From Kalaharituber pfeilii (taxonomy: Eukaryota; Ascomycota; Pezizomycetes; Pezizales; Pezizaceae): a stretch of 64,000 nt of DNA. Location: positions 806,001 through 870,000 of the forward strand of contig WHUZ01000002.1 in assembly GCA_015179045.1 (NCBI GenBank), written 5' to 3'. Positions within the stretch are counted from its first letter, which is position 1, and each line of letters opens with the position of its first letter. Positions 23,824 to 35,982 of the stretch are shown here, in pieces. The notes beneath the pieces were generated by a model. The model was given only the letters and a program-made list of their open reading frames with translations, did not search any database and was not told the origin of the DNA. The translations under genes and the position numbers were made by a program.

Positions 23824-26685
23824 ATGGGTAGGAGAAAGTACGGCGGCCGGCGCAATCAGGTAAGGTTATTCAACGAAACACAGCAGCTCTTTCTCACTAA
23901 TTAACAATTGCACGCAGAAGGATGAGGACTTCAAAAAGGCTGCGCAACCTCGTGACGACTACAAAGATGTCGCTTTTCATAATGAATTGTACGAGAAATA
24001 CTATAAGGAAAGTGGACTAATTCCAGAAGAGGAGTGGGAGGTATTCTGGGAGACATTGAAGAAGACATTGCCAACTACCTTCAGGTTCACTGGGTCGAAG
24101 AAGTAGGAAGCGTTATGCCCAAATGACCGAACAAATCTGAAGTTGACCGTAGGCTGACTTGATATCAGCCATGCGCTTTCCGTCGTCTCCACGCTCGAAG
24201 AAACGTATATACCTCAACTTCGGGACATTATACATGACGGCCAGCAAGTGGACCCCCCAGCACCAATCCCATGGTATCCAGATAACCTCGCTTGGGGAAC
24301 TACAGTCCCAAAATCTGTCATTCGACGCTGCCCACCGTTCAAGAAATTCCAGAATTTCCTCGTTTCGGAAACTACAGTTGGGAATATCAGTAGACAGGAG
24401 GCTGTCAGCATGGTTCCACCATTGTTCCTCGACATCAAACCTCACCACACTGTTCTGGACATGTGTGCTGCGCCTGGAAGTAAAACTGCGCAATTGATTG
24501 AGATGCTACATATGGGAGAGGAGGCAGCCGTTCAAGAAGCAGTACGACGAGCCCAGGAGGAGAGATTAGACCCAGAGCGAGCACCAGAGGAAGAAGTAAT
24601 CGACTATGATAGAGGAAGGCCAACTGGATTGGTCATTGCCAATGATGCGGATTACAAACGCTCCCACATGTTGATTCATCAGACAAAGCGATTGAATTCG
24701 CCGAATCTCATCGTAACTAATAATGATGCTACTGCATTTCCGTCGCTTATCAAGTCTGTCAAAAAAATGCCAAATGGGAAGTTGAAAAATACCTACCTAA
24801 AATATGACAGAATTCTTGCAGACGTGCCTTGTTCCGGGGATGGAACGTCAAGGAAAAACTACAATGTTTGGAAAGAATGGGCTCCATATTCTGGGTTAAA
24901 CTTGCATTTGATTCAAGTCCGAATATTAGTGAGGGGATTGCAAATGCTGAAGGTTGGTGGGAGGCTGGTGTACTCTACATGTTCCATGAATCCGATTGAG
25001 AACGAGGCTGTCCTTGCCAGCGCAATTACGCGATGCGGAGGAAACGCAAAAGTTAAGCTTATTGATGTATCAGACCAACTACCCGAGTTGAAGCGCCGGC
25101 CTGGCTTGAAAGGTGGCTGGAAGGTCATGGATAAGCAGGGCAGATGGTGGAATAGCTATGAAGAGGCAACAGCTGGTGAATCTAGTGGCGAGGGATGGCA
25201 AGATAGAGATCAGCGAATGGTCAGAGGGATGTGGTACAATCCCTCTGATAATGAGGAAGAAAGAATTCCAACCGAGCGGTCAATGAGAATATATCCACAT
25301 CTGCAAGACACTGGTGGCTTCTTTGTTGCGGTTTTGGAGAAACATGCAGAGATCTCACCTACTGAGGAGGAGGGACCAAAGGGGAAGCAGAAGAAGGAGG
25401 GTGTATTTAAACCTGGAGATACTCTAGCTGATACGAAGCCTAGAGATGATGTCCCTGCCGAGACGGTTATTGTCGACAATGCACCTACGGAGGCTATAGT
25501 TGAACCACCACTCAATCTACTAGCTGGCCTGGCTGCAGCTGAACTAACTGCCCCGGTTTTACCTTCTCCGGAAACAGAGAGCATTGAGCGACCACCCTCC
25601 CCCGGAAAACGACCACTTGAATCCCCAGCGCCTGCTGTCATCCCTGCAAAGCGGGCAAAGATCGAGGAGGACGGTTCGGCCTCAAGAAGACAAACCGGTA
25701 ACTCCCAAAAGCAGAGCAGAAAGAGCACTGGGACACCCGCCGAAGAGCCATTCAAGTACCTCCCCCCTGATCACCCGACTCTCCAAGAAATCTTTAAGTT
25801 TTATCACATCTCTCCATTCTTCCCTAAAGCCCAGTTCATGGTCCGTAATTCGGAAGCACTACCTACCCGCGCCATATATTACACCTCCGCACTTGCCAAA
25901 GCCATTCTTGAGTGTAATGAGGGGGGTAAGACGGGTATACGATTCGTCCACTGCGGGGTCAAAATGTTCGTCAAGCAAGATGTGCAATCCCCCGAGATCT
26001 GCGCTTGGCGGATCCAGAATGAGGGTCTCTCCATTATCGAAGGCTGGATCGGCGATGAACGGATTGTGCTTGCGCAGAAACGCGAAACCGTGCGGGCGCT
26101 TCTTAAGGAGCTTTTCCCCAAGTGGGACGCCGATGAGGGGGAGCCGGATGAGAAATGCCAGGAGGGGTGTGCCGAGATTAGGGAGCAGGTTAGGAAGATT
26201 GGGATGGGATGCTGTGTGTTGAGGGTGGAGCCGGACAAAATGATTGATAATGATGCTAGCGTGGTGGAACAACAGGGCGGAGAAGGGTTTAAGGAGCGAA
26301 TGGTGCTGCCATTGTGGAGGAGCCGGCATTCGATCAATTTGATGTTACCAAAGGAGGAAAGAAAGTAAGTTCCCGGTCCTGCCCTACATCTTATTTTCAT
26401 GAATATTTGCTAAAATGCCACCTTTTCTCTAGAGCAATGCTCGCCCGTTTTTTCAACGACTATGAAGAAATCAAGGACTCCACCAATAAAAACAGACAGC
26501 CAAAGAAGGGCGCCGCCACTACTGTAAAAGACGTCGATGTCGGCGTCGACATGCTCAAGCAGGATAAGAACGGCCTCGCAGAGGCCGAGGATCTCGATAA
26601 TGAGGGCGGAAGACTCAGCCTAGAAACAGAAGAGCAGGAAGACACTACAAGGGAGCCTGCTGACGCGATGGAGGAGGATGCATAG
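23824..26685 (+). CDS. TRM4: Multisite tRNA (cytosine-5)-methyltransferase Trm4/Ncl1
   Basis: S-adenosylmethionine-dependent m5C methylase of tRNA, nuclear; NSUN2 family. Exons by eye: 23824-23859, 23918-24102, 24169-26364, 26433-26685, giving 889 aa with matching phases. The start reads MGRRKYGGRRNQ, then LIPEEEWEVFWETLKKTLPT and FRFTGSKN|HAL. Then DPPAPIPWYPDNLAWG leads to the SAM site (LDMCAAPGSKTAQL, about residues 170-182). Motif IV is ADVPCSGDGTSRKN (Cys295) and motif VI is YSTCSMNPIENEAV (Cys345); these are the release and nucleophilic cysteines of the family. The C-terminal half is fungal-specific: a disordered linker, then a folded region (FKFYHISPFFPKAQFMVRNS) and an acidic tail. 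It is longer than yeast Trm4 (684 aa), mainly through the linker and tail. Confidence 0.95.
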
Positions 26686-29089
26686 CCTGCATGCATGGAA
26701 GTTGATTAGGCGTTAAACGGGAGCAGATGGCAAGTTGATCAGGCGGAAGTGAAGGGTGAACATCTTGGGGTGAATGGAGCTGTACTTATAAAATGGGTCT
26801 CTTGTGATTTTTGCTTATGCATATTCAAAAGTATAAAGCAAAATTTGGGTTTAGGAAATGCACGCATTACATATCAATTTAGCTTTGATCTGTGTTCTAG
26901 CCTAGTAGTCAAGTGTGAACGGAAATAGCTCGAAGAAACAGCAGACCTTGGAAGTATATGGCACTATCCTGACATTGTGTTTACATTTTACCACTAGCTA
27001 ATCGTTGAATATCTTAGTAAACACCCCTCAAATAAGCGCGGTCCCGTTCAGGGTAGCATGTCTATTAAAAGGGGACATTCTAACATCTCCCTAAAGGAGG
27101 AATACCATGTCTTAAATCACTTACAACTCAGATATATCCTGGGTGCAGAATGGTCTCACAAGAGACTTGCAATGCTGTCAACTTGTTTTACAAATCTACA
27201 GTCCAAATTCACCATTTTCAACAGTTTTGTCGATGTGGATATTGTTTGGTAAGACCATTGAGTCGGAAGGTGCTGTTGAGATTTCCTCAGAAAGCAGTCT
27301 CTACAGGGCACCAATACCTTACCTCAATATTCTTTTAGTACTGTTCGACTGTGTCAATGCTACATAATTGTAACCTGAATTGTCGACAAATCTCTCGAGA
27401 GGTGTATATTCGTTACTTTTCACTACAGTATGATTCTTCAATTGTTACTTCATATGTCCAGCAAAAGTAATATGATGGGAATGAGAGCAGTATTATGACT
27501 TCATTGTTACTTAATCCTATTCGCCTGCTCTATGTTCCTTGAATTGTTGCTATTAATGGTGCTTACCTATACAGGTGGTTGTACTCTGCATCAAAGAGAA
27601 ACTTTCGCTCCACGGGCTTCACAGGCTTTCAAGAAGTCACGCGATGCCACACAATACAGAAAATTCTTCCTAATGTGTACTACAGCAGCGGAGGACTCTT
27701 CGTACTTTCAAGTAATAGAACTTCATCTTCTTTTCTCTGAATCCATAAGCTACACTGGATGTTCAGGCTGTACTGGACTCTGGACTACACTGGGCAGTGA
27801 ACGATGGATTGGGCTGGACACTGGAGGCTGAACCCACGGGGACTGGATGCTGGAATCGACTGGATATCGGCTGGACATGAGGCTGGACACGAGACTAGAT
27901 ATGATGATAGGTAAACACGGCACTGGATAATGAATGACCCGGCCTTAGGGCTGGAAGCCGGGGACCGCACTGCCATATGTAACTAAGCAGTAAAAGCGTA
28001 GTAGCTGAGTGGTAAGAATAACAAATAAGCAGCAAATAAGGAGCAAATAATAACTCCAGGTTTTCTCATTACCTCTAAACTCTTTTCTACTGTAGGGTTA
28101 CCCAGGCTAGAAATATATATCGAATACGTGTTCGCCAAATGCCATTTGGTATTCGGTGCTAGTCTGAGTACCCCACCGAAAAAATGAGTGGATATGGGAA
28201 CTGAATATGGGTACAGGATATAGCTCACAATCTGTAGCCATTCTGGGGGTAATATTCGGTTAGGCGCTTTAATGGTCATGTGAGAAGATCTGTTTATAAA
28301 TCTTTCACTAGGCCACTGGAAAAGCGAAATCTGATCGGATATCATTCTCATATTCCACTGGATACTGGGCTGCAACATCCGGATACAAGATCCCCTACCC
28401 GCTGGATTTGGACCGTATATCAGCACTTCAAGTTGTCACATCATCGAAGTTTTATCTTGTGTGGTGGCTTTGTGGACATGAAATTACCAAGTCGGATATC
28501 TGCTTTTTCAAATCTGCTATATCCGGTCCGATGCTTCTAGTCTGAATACCCCTTGTGACTGCGAGCTGAGACGGTACAAATATATGTGTGGGCTCGAGGC
28601 TTCCGAAGCCATGTATATACAAGAATGCATAATATGAAGTTGCAGAGAGGAGGAACCTTTTACGTATCTCGCAAGGTCTTCACTTACAGGACCATACCCA
28701 AGCTATACTACTACGCCATACTTAGGGTATACGACGAATATTTATAAACCGAACTGAGTTCATCGTGAGTTCACTGCAGTTGGTCTACCAGAATTTTCAG
28801 CAAACAATAAGAGGTGCATGGCAGTAGTTTGGCTTGAGTATGGTGTTTCTCAGTGTATGTAATAAGCAACACCTATCATACCGACCCCCTGTCTCAACAG
28901 AAGTATTTTGACCACTTCCTTAGCAAAAGTGTTCTGCGGCTTGTGCGCATTACGATAGTAGTACAAAGTACTTACGGCACTATAGGAAAGGAAACCAAGA
29001 TGTACTCGCTTTGTACTAGTACTAGTAGTTTTGCATCTCTCCCTCCAGCAGCTGCAGGATCGCGCACGCCCCCACTCACTGTAATAAAA
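26686..29089. other. Gene-poor AT-rich tract
   Basis: No supported gene. A CTGGA[CT]-rich stretch (GGGCTGGACACTGGAGGC and variants) lies at 27800-27900. Several 60-150 codon frames (e.g. 27532-27831, 28280-28540, and 27983-28426 on the minus strand) have no recognisable family and are probably chance or decayed repeats. Confidence 0.5.
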
Positions 29090-29325
29090 ATATAGAAAGC
29101 AAATAGCAAAGACGAGTTGCCCCGATTCCAACTCCCATTTGGGATCATCGTTAGAATTCTAGCATTCTAATTTCCAAGAGAACATCGCTGATACCGGAGC
29201 ATTACAGTCCATCTTTTAGATGGATGCCGAACGTCCGCAGCTCAATGTGAGAATCGAACCGGAGCCCTAAATTCTACACTTCATGGCTCTTGTTGTTACC
29301 TCCATTACTAGATACAACACAGTCT
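29090..29325 (-). mobile_element. tRNA-like SINE copy (copy 1)
   Basis: About 230 bp align with 61500-61860. On the minus strand the order is CTAGTAATGGAGGTAACAAC (A-box-like), then GGTTCGATTCTC, an RNA polymerase III B box, then a unique 3' region. Shared blocks on the plus strand include TCATCGTTAGAATT, GAGCATTACAG/GAAGCATTACAA and GAGAATCGAAC. Ends are not exact. Confidence 0.6.
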
Positions 29326-30395
29326 TACAAAAGCGGATGAACCCACGCCTCTTACCGTTATCACGCTATCACAACCACCACCACTCTGAGACCACTCCGC
29401 AGCTCCGACGGCCTGCCCTTTAGCAGCCACTCCAGCAGCCACTACGATGGGACAGCTCCTCTGGTAACACAAATTAAGTAGACTATTCCAATATGTTATT
29501 GTTGTATTTTTCTTTTTTGTCTGGTAGTTTATCAAACCCATCGAAGTTCTACCAATTGCATCCTTCTTGTGATCATTTGGTGGGTGCACGGGGACTCAAA
29601 TCTGTGGGTATATGGGGCTTAAGACATGACCAGGTCTATAAATATGGTCGGCAGAGGAATTCCTGGCAGAACTGGGTGATTAATTCCAAACCGAGGATTC
29701 TTGTTACCTCTAAAAAAAGTAAAGAAAAAGCCAGGCACACTTGTGAGCAATTTGCGCCAAAATTCTATAAATTTAGACGATCACAGGACCTAATACAAGC
29801 GGCTAAGGACTGTTTCTCTTTGCCTTCACTAACGTAACATAAGCTAACTCACGTATCACATTCTGGGGTGGATCTCGGGCGCTGAATGATAGATAAGTCA
29901 CGTGAATACAAAGCTTGTGGCGGCACGGTCGAATCCCTTTTAGGCAAGAGTATGGCAGTGTGGTGGGGCGCTGTAGTTGTAGTAGTAGGAAATGAGCAGC
30001 TGTCCAAAGAAGAAATATCTGCGGGAAGGAGTGGAAGGGACGGATAGATTTCATAAACTTATTGGAGCTGGAGACCAACTCCGCCCCATAACCAACCTGT
30101 TCATTTTTCTGAACAATAGTTTAGATTTTGAGTACGTCAAGAGAACTCTCACAGGTCTGCCTTCCCCCTCCTATTGAAGTCTTGGCATATACCCAATGTG
30201 GTAGTCACTTCCAGAATTGTACTAGACTGCAGTGAAAGCAACCTTTTCTCTCAACCAGGCTCACGTTGTTCCGCCCACTCACTCAAAATCGGAGAACAAG
30301 AATGTCAACTTCTTTCGGCCAACTCAACATCTCGAACCTTATACTCTTCTATATGCTTAGACCAGCCCAGGAAGAATTCAAGATGGAGGGAAGTA
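29326..30395. other. Intergenic, no supported gene
   Basis: About 1.1 kb. Short frames at 29493-29837 and 29992-30177 have no family resemblance. Confidence 0.4.
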
Positions 30396-30715
30396 CAGTG
30401 TGTAGGCAAAAGTCTTCGGGACTATGCAGTATAAAGGAAAGCACTTTACCAAGCCTTGGAGTCACGAGCATGCAAGCAGGAGGACCCCCCTTGAGAAAAC
30501 ACAACTCAACCAAAAGTACTCCTTTCTGAATTCTGAGAAAGGATTTAGATTCCGTGATGCCCATTCATGTGGTCTATTATTCTTTTTTTGCAATTCTTCA
30601 GCTACTTATTGATTTTTTCGAACAGATGGAAAAAGAGGTGCAAGGAGGGTACTCTCGGATGCACGTCTTGCTTTTCCTTATACTGCATAGTCCCGAAGAC
30701 TTTTGCCTACGCACT
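30396..30715. repeat. Foldback element: 47-bp inverted repeat
   Basis: Left arm 30396-30442 (CAGTGTGTAGGCAAAAGTCT...) pairs almost perfectly with right arm 30670-30715, across a 227-bp centre. The centre begins with AGCCTTGGAGTCACGAG and GGACCCCCCTTGAG, which recur at 32281-32318. Confidence 0.75.
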
Positions 30716-30899
30716 GCATATCAGAACAAGCATGTGCCGTTGACGGAGATGCTGTCAGTCGCATCCTACAGGTATAGCCACACTGCAGGGCTAATCCGAT
30801 CTGCCTCAACTTTTCTAAGTATTACATTCATCGCAGCCCAGTCATCAAACTCGCTGTTCAATGGGGGATCCTAACCACCCAAATTTCTCGAGGTTAAAT

Positions 30900-31720
30900 C
30901 GCATCGCAACACTATTTGTCGCAAAGACAAGGCGGACGTAGTTGCTGTAACCGTTGTGGAAGGAGCAGGCCAAGCTACACTACTGGGTGTCCACGCCTAC
31001 CAGGAGACAACCCATCAACATGTACAGATGGAGAAAGTGTTTGCAGCTAAAAATTTGAAAGGGTGTACCAATGATTAACCAGAGATAATATTACCACCTG
31101 ATAACAATCCACAGAAGGTTTGGGGTATCTCCATCCTTAAAGTCGTAAATAAAGAACCAATTCCGAAAATCGTCATTTATGTACACCTACTGATCTTCTT
31201 TTCTAGTGGGCCATGTCCAACAGCTAGAAATACTATGCAACAACTACGTACCCAAGGACAATAAAGCATTTTACGTATCTTCAATGTCAACCAAGAATCT
31301 ACCAGCGCATCCATATGCCCTTACACCCTTCCTGTCATGCAAAGTTTTTTAATTGCTCCTAAGCCTTGGTCCCATCGATGACAAAAACAGCCACTGGCTT
31401 CAAATCAAACTCTATTCTGAACGCAGCGGAACCCTCTAGACAGTGAAGCGGAATACGTCGCAATTATGCAGCAAATTACCAATTATATATTTAGGCTAGA
31501 TGAACAAAAGATTGTCTTAAATGCAGAGTCGACTGTCCATTATCACTATCTAATATGGAGTTATTTGAGACGTTAATTTCCCAAGTGGAAATACTGTCAA
31601 CGTTTCGGGATCTACATAGGGGGAAGCCATTGGTGCTCTCAAAATTGTCGACCAGATAATATGCCTGCTTGCAGGCCTATTCCATCGAAACCAAATATTC
31701 CATCCACACATCTCCTACTC
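30900..31720 (+). pseudogene. Decayed Ty1/copia retrotransposon relic (RT and RNase H fragments)
   Basis: Conceptual reading near 31165-31200 gives KIVIYV..LLIF, which resembles the reverse transcriptase YVDD-box context with the two Asp lost. About 240 bp further (31430-31500) LDSEAEYVAIMQQITNYIFR matches the copia RNase H stretch that normally reads SAEAEY. Stops and frame shifts separate the two, and no LTRs were found. The spacing and order suit copia; the decay makes this tentative. Confidence 0.5.
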
Positions 31721-32280
31721 GGAGATTTGTGTCATGCTTGGGGGACAGATGACATGGCGCAGTGCGAGCGAAGCTACCAGTAGGCGCAAGCCAGAGACAA
31801 ACCTTCACCGGGTCACTGAGCTTTAGGTGGCCGACGACATGGCGCGAGCGGCTGGACCGACTGTACTACCCGTGGTCACCGGTAGTTCTACCTTTTGGTG
31901 TAACGGTTTGTGAAAAGGTCGGCTGCAACTCGCAACAGTTAGACATTGGCTGAGAGAAACAGTGCGCTCGGATCGTTGTGAAAGTCCACTCCCTTGGGTG
32001 TGACATTCTTCTGCAGAGATTTGCGTCATCATATATCCTCGATTCTGACCATTGGGCTTCCAGGTGTTACAGACACCTTAGAGGACGAGGAATACTATGC
32101 AGCAAAGAACTTAAAAGCCAATCCGGTATTTCATTAAGTGTTTGGGCCAAGTAATGCAAGGGGATGAAGCGTACGAGACTAGTGAGGCCTTCAATGAGAA
32201 TAATTTTTTATTTTTGAAAAACCTACCACGAGCAGGAACGTGGACTTTCAGGCATCATTGGGTAAGCTTTGCTAAATGTC
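31721..32280. other. Intergenic, no supported gene
   Basis: Two related phrases (ACATGGCGCAGTGCGAGCG at 31751 and ACATGGCGCGAGCGGCTGG at 31838) suggest a small imperfect duplication. No gene was seen. Confidence 0.4.
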
Positions 32281-32517
32281 CTTGGAGTCGCGAGACATGC
32301 ATCCGAGCGGACCCCCCTTCTGCACTCTCAGCACCCTTCAAAAAGGATTACCAAAAATTCAGCAAATAAGCAAAACAATTACAGAGAAATAGTAGGCCAT
32401 CTAAGTCATCATCAAAAATTAAATTTCATATTTGAAAATTGAAATCGGAGTATTTTTTGGCTGAGTTGCTGTGGTTTGTCAGGTGGGGCCCCCTCGGCTG
32501 CATGTCTCGCGACTTTA
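32281..32517. repeat. Second foldback repeat of the same family
   Basis: Left arm 32281-32318 (GGAGTCGCGAGACATGCATC, then CGAGCGGACCCCCC) pairs with 32483-32517 (reverse complement AAGTCGCGAGACATGCAGCC, then GAGGGGGCCCC). The centre is AT-rich and non-coding. Confidence 0.65.
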
Positions 32518-34130
32518 AGCTAATTAAGCAGAAAATCCAGTTGAAGGCAACAGAGATCCAGTGAAGGAGCAACAGGCTGAAGACAGCTTATACAAGAGCA
32601 ATGGGATAAATGAGGAACACAGTTTACAGGGAAAATGCACTGTGATTGATACTCACATGCCTACGTGCGAAAATACTGTATGACGAGATGTAATATGGCC
32701 GAAGAAATTCAGGCGCTACCGAGGAGCCAAAGGTATGCTTAACGTCAATTATTTCTACTTTAACTAAGTCCTGACCGTACACAGAAAACATGCAATGTCC
32801 ACGGAGTGTCCCACGGTTGTTGCTACCTCTGTAACGAGTATCTCCAGGAAGTCGGAAGAGTCAAAGTGGGGCGCACAACTGGTCAAAACCGTCCTTGGTC
32901 AATTCCAGAGTGGGAAACCCACCGTTATTTATAGTTCGCTATGGCAGCATTTAGGGAAACTGGTGTGACTGCATTAGAGCTTCTCGCAATCGAGAGGAGA
33001 CTGTCAAGCTCTGATGATGGTCAAGCAGTAGGCGAACCTGATAAAGCCAAGGTGCTAAAACCTAATGGGACAAAAAGAGGTGTCGTACCAAATGAGTTAA
33101 CAAACGATCTCAAGAAGGAGGATAATAAGAATGCGTTAAGCCCACGTATTTGTAGACAAACACGCGACTACATACATGATGAGAGAGGGGTTGGTTGGGG
33201 TTAGCAGACGGTGTAATTCTCTATGTAGATGAAGTTGGTGGATCTGAAACTTGGCGGAGATCAGGATCACGTGAGGAAGAGTTTTGGGGCAAGGTGGAGT
33301 GTTTTTGCAGTAATGCCGTTTTGGGTAGATGGAGTGTATGCAAAGAAGTCTGCAACCAGACTAGCAAAGAAGGAGGAGTAGATAAACGAGATGGGAGGAG
33401 GGGTAGTGAGAGGGGGGAAAAATGATCATCTGGTCTTCACTCAAAGCTGGGGGAACGGTGCCGTGACACTTTTCTATACATACTCTAGTATTTTCATCTA
33501 CGCTATGGAATCATATATTGCTGCCTGCCCCCGAGATATGCTATAATGGATTGATGATCTCCAAGTTAAATGTTACTAGTAAGGCTTTGAGCTTACCGAG
33601 TAACTCCAAGTTTTTTTTTTTTTTTTTTTTTGTTCGATCACATAACCCCGCATACAGGCTATGAGCCTATGGCAGGGACCAAGAAGGTTATTAAAACTGG
33701 TAGATTTGGGGTTGTTACCAGCATGGCAAAGATTGACTGTGCTGACTTTACGCTTCATTGTGTATGTTTTTACTTGCTCAGTGGATCGCTTGTTAGGGTG
33801 GCTGTTGTGCAACTTCGAGCTGCTGCCATGAAGACTCGCAGAGGATGGTTCATCAACCATCGACAAAAGATGAATCCCTTTTGTTATCTTCTAGACTTCT
33901 GTGGACCACAGATCCAGCTAGCGTGGCCTCTAATGGCGCTTTCTAACCTCCAGAATCTATACTCTTCAATGTATGTCAAAACTTGGTGACTTCAACTGCT
34001 GGATGTGGCTACCGGCTCCTCAATCTATAACTTCTTGCATGAAATACCACCGATGATTGATCCGTAAGATGCTGGAAGGTCCCACATCCACATCTGAAGT
34101 GAAGCTTTCGAATTGCAGGAGATATTATGA
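32518..34130. other. Intergenic with unassigned small frames
   Basis: Frames at 32941-33204 (87 aa) and 33630-33989 (119 aa) look moderately coding but match no family I recognise. A 21-T run lies at 33611-33631. No splice structure was convincing. Confidence 0.4.
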
Positions 34131-34440
34131 GAATTAAATTCAGTATGGTTTCTCTACAATTGCAGATTTTATGAGACGTCATTCTGGGGCGTTGAGGGAG
34201 TCGAGGCTTTGCGATACATGTAAAGCTTCTGGAGACGAAGTACATGCACTATTGTATTGTGGCAAATATTTAGACACAAGAAGAGAGCTGTTGGTGAACT
34301 CAGACTGGGTGGAGCATCCCATGTTACCCTATTGAGAAGATTGGCAGATCCCATCTCTATTGATGCCACAGCAGAGGGGAGTTTTTTTGTGCACAAATTA
34401 TTGCTGAATTCCAGAAGGAGCACTTAGGACAGTAATGGTA
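34131..34440 (+). pseudogene. Possible LINE C-terminal zinc-knuckle relic
   Basis: Reading from about 34170, RRHSGALRESRLCDTCKASG, then DEVHALLYCGKYLDTRREL, has the CxxC...H...C spacing and RREL ending typical of the tail of LINE-type reverse transcriptases. An in-frame stop follows after about 50 residues and no RT core was seen upstream. Confidence 0.3.
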
Positions 34441-35378
34441 CTAAAAAGGTTTCTTTTTTGCATTTTATTTTTTGTTATTGTTTTTGTTCGTTTATAACCG
34501 CTTGTTGTTGGGGGAGTGGGGGGGTGGGGGGGTGCATTGTATCTATTCACTGTAGAGTCTATATTAAGACAAGAGCTAGTCTCATGCCCAGTGGATACGA
34601 GACTAGGTAAGAGCTCAGCCGCAAGAGCCTTAAATTAGATAATAGAAGTGAATAACAGTATTAACCACTTTAGCATACTTCAAACTAGTAATAATAGCCT
34701 ACTATCCTTAGAAATCATCTCGTTCCTCCCTTGAGTTTTTCATGTTTTGATATATCCCATTAGACCTGTAACAGCTCTTGAGCTCGTGAAAGAGTATTGA
34801 GTTAGCAGGAGGCTATCAAGTTGGTAGATGGGACTATCAAGTTAGCAAATTGAAACGCTGTCAAGCTTAGAAAGCTCTGGGGACGAGGGTTAAGGTAGTT
34901 TGACTAAGGCTGAAGTTTCTATAGCAACCGAAGGACGTACCTGCATGTGAGTTGTATTATGGGACTACTTAGCACGCGGCGACCTTGGCGCTGCACAAGT
35001 AGGTAGCTAACGCCACGCGTTCTGGTTGCGCCACAGCAACCCTTGGAAGCTTCTAGGGCGACTCTGGACCTCGTGCACGAGACTCCTGAGAGCCCCCCAA
35101 TCTTGCACCTCAGCCTCCTTGGTGCTATGAGGCCAGATAGCGCCGCCCCGTGCCGACCGGAAATAGACGTCGCTGCTGCTTGGCTAAACGGCCATAGCCC
35201 GTTCATTTCCCTTTGAACTTTGAACTGAGCCGCGAAACGTCGAAAAGAAAATTATAGCTGTAACGCCATCCACCCCCCCCCCCCCAATACGCATCCAGAA
35301 AACAACATTGCATCCGTCGAATTCCCTGGGCTCTGATTCCCGCTTATCTGATCGATACCCCCGATCTATCCGTCCGCC
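34441..35378. other. Intergenic, upstream of the small membrane protein
   Basis: 938 bp, with a G-rich patch at 34508-34534 and a C run at 35273-35285. No gene was seen. Confidence 0.5.
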
Positions 35379-35982
35379 ATGTTTTGCCTGCGAAGGTAAA
35401 CGAACTACCCCAAACTTCAATAGTCCCACATGAGCAGGAGACATCGGTGCTAACTGAACGAATTTCTATAGCTGGCTACCCCTCCTCTTCATCCCCACCT
35501 CCGCCTCCCCCGCCTTCATTGTCATGTTTTTAATCTCAACCTACTTCTTCCACCGCCCATGGTGAGCTCCCCCGGCAAGAACCCCCTCCCAATAACCCCC
35601 GCCCCCCCCCCCCACACACACACCACTACCGCCCCCTATCCCCAATTGTTTCTCCGCTGTTCTCCACTAACTCGCAACCCTTCCCAACAGCGTCTACTGC
35701 TCTCTCCTCATGCTCACCCTCTTCACCTCATCCTGCTACTGGTCCGACCGCTGTTTCCTCGACTCCAATAACGGTCACTGGTTTGAGCCCCGGATACTCA
35801 CTACCACTGCCACTAGTGCCGCTCTCAACTCCGCCTCTGGCTCCTCAGATCTGCACTCTGCAGATTTCTCCGGCACGGGAAACATGGAAGTTTGGACGGG
35901 CATCGGCCTTGACTGGCTACGAAGCCTGATCGGGAGAAGGGAGTGGAGGCTGCCGTGCGTAGATGTTAATGTCAGGTTGTAG
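35379..35982 (+). CDS. Small conserved fungal integral membrane protein, 132 aa
   Basis: Exons by eye: 35379-35395, 35472-35561, 35691-35982. The introns have GTAAAC...CTATAG and GTGAGC...CCAACAG ends, the second with a CACTAAC branch site, and the phases agree. The protein reads MFCLRSWLPLLFIPTSASPA, then FIVMFLISTYFFHRPC|VYCS, then LLMLTLFTSSCYWSDRCFLD and GHWFEPRIL. It thus has two or three membrane segments and a run of cysteines (PCVYC, SSCYWSDRC). I recall similar short proteins in filamentous ascomycetes but no function. Context gives no clue. The C-terminal 50 residues are polar and less constrained. Confidence 0.7.

Noticed and set aside
31745..31800. A-box-like TGGCGCAGTGCG, considered as a tRNA gene
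   Set aside because: No B box at the right distance and no cloverleaf could be drawn.
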